NCBI GenBank assembly: GCA_003153475.1
Contig: PLYT01000016.1
Span: 20,872 to 84,871, forward strand
Reading direction: 5' to 3'
Source: Betaproteobacteria bacterium
GTDB taxonomy: Bacteria > Pseudomonadota > Gammaproteobacteria > Burkholderiales > Casimicrobiaceae
DNA length: 64,000 nt
The translations under genes were made by a program, and so were the position numbers. Numbering within the stretch: the first letter of the stretch is position 1; each line of letters begins with the position of its first letter. A model generated the notes under the pieces. The model had not been told where the DNA came from and ran no database searches. It was given only the letters and a program-made list of their open reading frames with translations. This document shows, one piece after another, positions 60,800 to 64,000 of the stretch.

Positions 60800-62596
60800 T
60801 CAGGCGCTCGACGTCGCCCACAAGGGCCGCAGTCCGTGTCTTTCAAGCAGGCGCGTGAACTGCAGATCTTTTCGCAGGGGTGCGAACGTGCGATCGAGCG
60901 GCGCGCACACGAAATTCATGTCGCGCTGAGTCGCGGCGCGATTGAGCCACGAAAGCGCCTTCGCGGTATCGCCGAGCCCGGCGTGGATCATTGCGACCTG
61001 GTAGGGGGGCAGATGAACTCGCCGGCGATCGCCGGTGAGTCGCGCAAGCCGCGCTCGGGCGGCGTCGGTGCGCCCCTTCATCGCGTCGACCTGCGCCAGC
61101 CCCACTTCGCCGATGGTGAGGTTGGGATACATGGCGAGCAGCTCCTCGAACGCGCGTTCCGCCCGATCCGCATCGCCGCCCCAGAGGTGCACGGTCGCGA
61201 GCAGCGCTCGGGCGATCGCCTGCCCCGGCTCGACCTGGAGCACCGCAGCGAACTCGGTGATCGCCCGCTCGTCGTCGCCCGCGTACAGCGCAACCAGCGC
61301 GTGGTGGGTGCGCAGCTTGATATCCAGCGGATCGAGCTCGCGGGCGAACCGGAACTCGCTGTCGGCTTCGCTAAAGCGGGCGTTCATCATCAAGCCCCAG
61401 GCGTACGCGCCGTGGGCGTAAGGCAGGCTCGGCGAGCAGCGAATGCCGCGCAAGAGCGCAAGCTCCGCCGCCGCCCAGGCGCGGTCGAACGCGCAGCCGA
61501 TGAATCCGGACAGCGCATGCGCTTCGCCCAGCTCGGGATCGATCGCGAGAGCGCGCGACAATGCAAGGCGCGCACCGGTGAGCAGGCCGTTCGCAGGCGC
61601 GACCGTCATCCCGACCAGGTTGACCAGCGCCCGTCCCAGCGCGCAGTGCGCCAGCGCAAAATCGGGATCGGCCGCCGTCGCCTGGCGCAGGATATCGATC
61701 GCGCGCCGATAGCCGTCGATCGTCTCCAGGCGCAGGAGGTAGCGACCGGCATTGTAGAGATCCTGGGCTGCTCCGCTGCTCGAGCGCCGCGCCGCCGGGA
61801 AGCCTGCCGCCGGTGCAACGTGCAGTGGGCCGCCCTGCAGCAAGCGCCGTTGCAGGCCGGCCACGATCTCGCCGGCAACGCGCTCCTGGAAGACTTCGTC
61901 GGCCTCGCCGACCGATGCCGCCGTGATTCTCGACCACGCGTGGTAGCCATCGGTGGCCCTGACCCATTGCGCGACGATCTTCAAGCTGCCACCGGGGCCG
62001 ATCTGCACGCTGCCTTCGAGCAGTGTCGCGACACCGAGCGCCTGGCCGATGGTGCGCACGTCGGCCACCGCACCGCGAAAGCGAAAGGCCGAGGTGCGCG
62101 CGACGACCTTCACGCCGGGAAGGCGCGCGAGCGCGTCGATGATCTCGTCCGAAACGCCATCGCAGAACGCGTCGAGCGCCGCGTTGCCGGTGAAATTGAG
62201 AAACGGAAGCACGGCGATCGACGGCAGCTTGGCGCCGCCGTTCTGCTGTCGCCGCAGGAATCGCGGCCGATAGCTGCCCACCGGCAAGACGATTTCGATC
62301 GCCGCCCAGGCGCCTTCGCCGGCATAGTAGCGGGCAAGGCGTTGCCGGAGGCGACGCACCGTCACCCGCACGGCGGTGTCCTGTTCGGAATCGAAGCGGC
62401 TGGCGTCGCGCCCGAGCACTTCCACCGCCAGCACGCTTTCCTTCAGGCGATCGCCGTGGCCCTCACGCACTTGCTCGACCAGATAGAGCAACAGACTCAA
62501 CTGCCGCGGCGAGCGTCGAAAGGCATCGCTCGCAGCGAGCCGTTCGAGCTCCACGGCGAGCAATGCACTCGGAATGTCGGGTTCGGCGCCAGGCAT
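60800..62596 (-). CDS. Winged-helix transcriptional regulator with TolB_N/FlgO-like and TPR domains
   Basis: This 598-residue protein begins with a winged-helix DNA-binding domain of the CadC/OmpR type (about 15-110). It is followed by a FlgO/TolB N-terminal-like stretch (SIAVLPFLNFTGN, CDGVSDEIIDALARLPGV, DARTIGQAL-like) and TPR repeats (about 300-580). No adenylate cyclase or transmembrane region is obvious. It lies 143 bases upstream of the S53 peptidase gene on the same strand and is its likely regulator, inferred from position only. Confidence 0.8.
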   Translation of the reverse strand: MPGAEPDIPSALLAVELERLAASDAFRRSPRQLSLLLYLVEQVREGHGDRLKESVLAVEVLGRDASRFDSEQDTAVRVTVRRLRQRLARYYAGEGAWAAIEIVLPVGSYRPRFLRRQQNGGAKLPSIAVLPFLNFTGNAALDAFCDGVSDEIIDALARLPGVKVVARTSAFRFRGAVADVRTIGQALGVATLLEGSVQIGPGGSLKIVAQWVRATDGYHAWSRITAASVGEADEVFQERVAGEIVAGLQRRLLQGGPLHVAPAAGFPAARRSSSGAAQDLYNAGRYLLRLETIDGYRRAIDILRQATAADPDFALAHCALGRALVNLVGMTVAPANGLLTGARLALSRALAIDPELGEAHALSGFIGCAFDRAWAAAELALLRGIRCSPSLPYAHGAYAWGLMMNARFSEADSEFRFARELDPLDIKLRTHHALVALYAGDDERAITEFAAVLQVEPGQAIARALLATVHLWGGDADRAERAFEELLAMYPNLTIGEVGLAQVDAMKGRTDAARARLARLTGDRRRVHLPPYQVAMIHAGLGDTAKALSWLNRAATQRDMNFVCAPLDRTFAPLRKDLQFTRLLERHGLRPLWATSSA

Positions 62597-62870
62597 CGTT
62601 GGTACGGCATCGGGTGAGACGACGATGACAAGAGTACCACCGACGTCGGCGTCGGCAGAAGACGAAAGCCTGATGCCGCTTTAGCGAAGACCGCCGACGC
62701 GGCAATTTTCTCGACCCGTCAGCCATCGGGAACGCGGGCTTCGCGAAGGACGGTGCACCGATCGGGTCCGCCGCCGCGCGCCGATTTCCTTGAGAATCCG
62801 ATAGCGTCGCGGCTCGGCCAAGGCCCGATCACGCGCTTGCCGAGGTCGGAACGCTCGATCAGGAGGTGAC

Positions 62871-63167
62871 ATGAAAGCGTACAAGAAGGCCGACTTCCCG
62901 GTCGCGGAGATTCGCCGCTTTATCGAGCCGGGTCCGATCGTCCTCGTAAGCTCGGCCTGGCGCGGCGAAACCAACATCATGACGATGGGCTGGCACATGG
63001 TCATGGAATTCGAACCCTCGCTGATCGGCTGCTACATCTGGGATCAGAACCACAGCCAGCGATCAGCGCGTTCCCGGCACCCGCTGGCGAGCGCAGCCAG
63101 CGCGTGGCTGCTGATCGAAGGTACCAGCCCGCTCGGATCTCGCGGTCGAAACACCGTCGACCGGTGA
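62871..63167 (+). pseudogene. Truncated flavin reductase-like protein
   Basis: The first 63 residues (MKAYKKADFPVAEIRRFIEP, TNIMTMGWHMVMEFEPSLIG, CYIWDQNHS) match the N-terminus of flavin reductase-like FMN-binding split-barrel proteins, which are normally about 190 residues. After NHS the sequence becomes unrelated and ends 35 residues later. A strong ribosome site AGGAGGTGA precedes the ATG, so it was once a functional gene. It faces another truncated gene, consistent with one deletion joining both. Confidence 0.75.
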
Positions 63168-63171
63168 TCAG

Positions 63172-63432
63172 CTAGGCCATCCCGGGCGATCGCGCGTTGC
63201 TATTCGAAACGCAGCGCGCACACAGGGCACCGCCGCCCCTGCTTCTGCTCAGGGCCTCGCAACGTAGAAGTTGTACGTCGCTGGCGTGCGCAACGACGGC
63301 TAGGGTTTGTGTCGCGGGCGGCTTGAGGTTTTCTGGAACCACAGGGGCGTTTCCAGTATCAGCGAACGCACAGCCGGAAAGGAGCGCGCCGCAGGATGAA
63401 CTTGCGATCAAGGTTGCAACAATGGTTTTCAT
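63172..63432 (-). pseudogene. Truncated DUF3455-like lipoprotein
   Basis: The start MKTIVATLIASSSCGALLSG with a lipobox-like LSGC and PENLKPPATQTLAVVAHASDVQ matches the N-terminus of DUF3455-type proteins, usually about 160-200 residues. After QLLRCEA the sequence becomes arginine/serine-rich and unrelated, ending at 86 residues. It is convergent with the truncated flavin reductase gene and only 4 bases from it. Confidence 0.68.
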
Positions 63433-63483
63433 ATCTTAGATTCCTGTTGCAGGAGTCGCGAATGTTCGCCATGGCGAAGCCCG

Positions 63484-63912
63484 CTATTCCGGAAGCGTGT
63501 CGCCCGACCCGCCCATCTCCTTGGGCATGTCCTTCATCTTCGGGAGTCCATCCTTGATGCGGAGGACGGTTTCCGCGTAGTGGACGTGAAGGGCTGGTTG
63601 ATGGCGATAGGTCGGAATCGTCGCGGCGTACACGTCGACCAGCCCGAACGGCGGGTGGTCGGTCAGCAGATGTCCGCCGCATGTCTTGCAGAACTTGCGG
63701 TAGCTCTTCTCGGTCTTGTGGTAGACGCCGATGTTGCCCTCGCCCTTGGTCACCTTCACGGCATCGGGTTTCCAGAGGCTGAACGCGTTGACCGGCGCGG
63801 CCGCCCAGCTCCGGCATGACGAGCAGTGACAGTAGCCTGCCGCGACGGGCTCGCCGGTGACGGTGAGCTCGACGGCGCCGCAGAAACAGCTTCCCTTGTG
63901 CGTCTGATTCAT
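63484..63912 (-). CDS. GFA-family (glutathione-dependent formaldehyde-activating enzyme/CENP-V type) protein
   Basis: This 142-residue zinc protein has the GFA pattern: GSCFCGAVELTV, YCHCSSCRSWAAAPV and FCKTCGGHLL. These cysteines bind zinc. Members are proposed to bind glutathione-formaldehyde adducts, but many have unknown roles. SD-like AAGGAG precedes the ATG. It is the last complete gene of the window; the final 88 bases hold no recognisable gene. Confidence 0.92.
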   Translation of the reverse strand: MNQTHKGSCFCGAVELTVTGEPVAAGYCHCSSCRSWAAAPVNAFSLWKPDAVKVTKGEGNIGVYHKTEKSYRKFCKTCGGHLLTDHPPFGLVDVYAATIPTYRHQPALHVHYAETVLRIKDGLPKMKDMPKEMGGSGDTLPE

Positions 63913-64000
63913 CGTTTCTCCTTGGTGAGAATCCGCATCACGATCGCGAAAACTCGAATGTCGACGATTCGATCGTGCCGGTCAACTATCGGCCGGACTG

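Noticed and set aside
60701..62617. 638-codon plus-strand open frame opposite the TPR regulator
   Set aside because: It is the antisense of a clear wHTH-TPR gene; its translation has no domain pattern and is arginine-rich, as expected from GC-rich shadow frames.
1..64000. CRISPR arrays, tRNA, rRNA and insertion sequences
   Set aside because: No direct-repeat array, cloverleaf, rRNA-like or transposase sequence was recognised on reading both strands; a covariance-model scan would be needed to exclude a tRNA.

Overview
The window looks like part of the chromosome of a GC-rich (my reading, low to mid 60s percent) facultatively anaerobic betaproteobacterium. The clues are a TctC/Bug-type binding protein, a BCAM0308-type zinc-ribbon protein, rhodoquinone synthesis by RquA, FNR/ANR-type boxes, and an MtrAB outer-membrane electron conduit. 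I cannot fix the genus without a database search. No rRNA, tRNA, CRISPR array, insertion sequence or prophage was recognised.

Region 1 (1-8106) is an anaerobic carbon and energy block on the plus strand. It holds frdA (5' end off the window), frdB, frdC and frdD of a quinol:fumarate reductase, a pyruvate-type 2-oxoacid:ferredoxin oxidoreductase (gamma, alpha, beta), a GltD-like FAD/NAD(P) subunit with a fused two-cluster ferredoxin, and rquA. RquA makes rhodoquinone, the low-potential quinone that fumarate reductases of this kind use.

Region 2 (8107-18943) is a putative extracellular electron transfer locus. It contains a decaheme MtrA/DmsE cytochrome, an MtrB/PioB porin, a terminator, and then an apparent operon: a membrane-anchored hexaheme fusion cytochrome, a Tat-exported NrfC/DmsB-like iron-sulfur protein, an NrfD-like quinone-interacting membrane protein, and tetraheme, monoheme, membrane monoheme and diheme cytochromes. 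That is 24 CXXCH motifs in about 10 kb, with no MtrC/OmcA-type outer cytochrome and no molybdenum catalytic subunit.

Region 3 (19068-25862) carries a small membrane protein, a universal stress protein, a BCAM0308-like protein with a small cytochrome c, an anaerobic ribonucleotide reductase operon whose glycyl-radical domain is a separate gene, and a B12-binding radical SAM protein. Regions 1-3 share seven FNR-like boxes (two of them perfect) at gene starts; I found none after 24.4 kb. The first 25 kb therefore reads as an oxygen-responsive island.

Region 4 (25891-34193) is accessory: a Gly/Ser-rich secreted protein and, on the minus strand, a transglutaminase-like protein, a three-part xanthine-dehydrogenase-type enzyme (triheme cytochrome, 2Fe-2S subunit, molybdopterin subunit), an ATP-grasp protein and a Bug receptor.

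Region 5 (34234-50278) looks like an envelope and osmotic-stress island: tandem paralogous Crp/Fnr regulators, a lipoprotein phospholipase D, DUF3309, BON, AI-2E transporter, a 2960-residue cyclic beta-glucan synthase, CsbD and an MBL-REC fusion. A shared intergenic motif (TACGCCATCGC-like, once as a perfect dyad) precedes several of these genes.

Region 6 (50438-64000) holds a long Lhr-type helicase, a pirin, a DsbA-like thioredoxin, a large S53 peptidase with its probable upstream TPR regulator, two truncated convergent gene remnants that look like a deletion junction, and a GFA-family protein.
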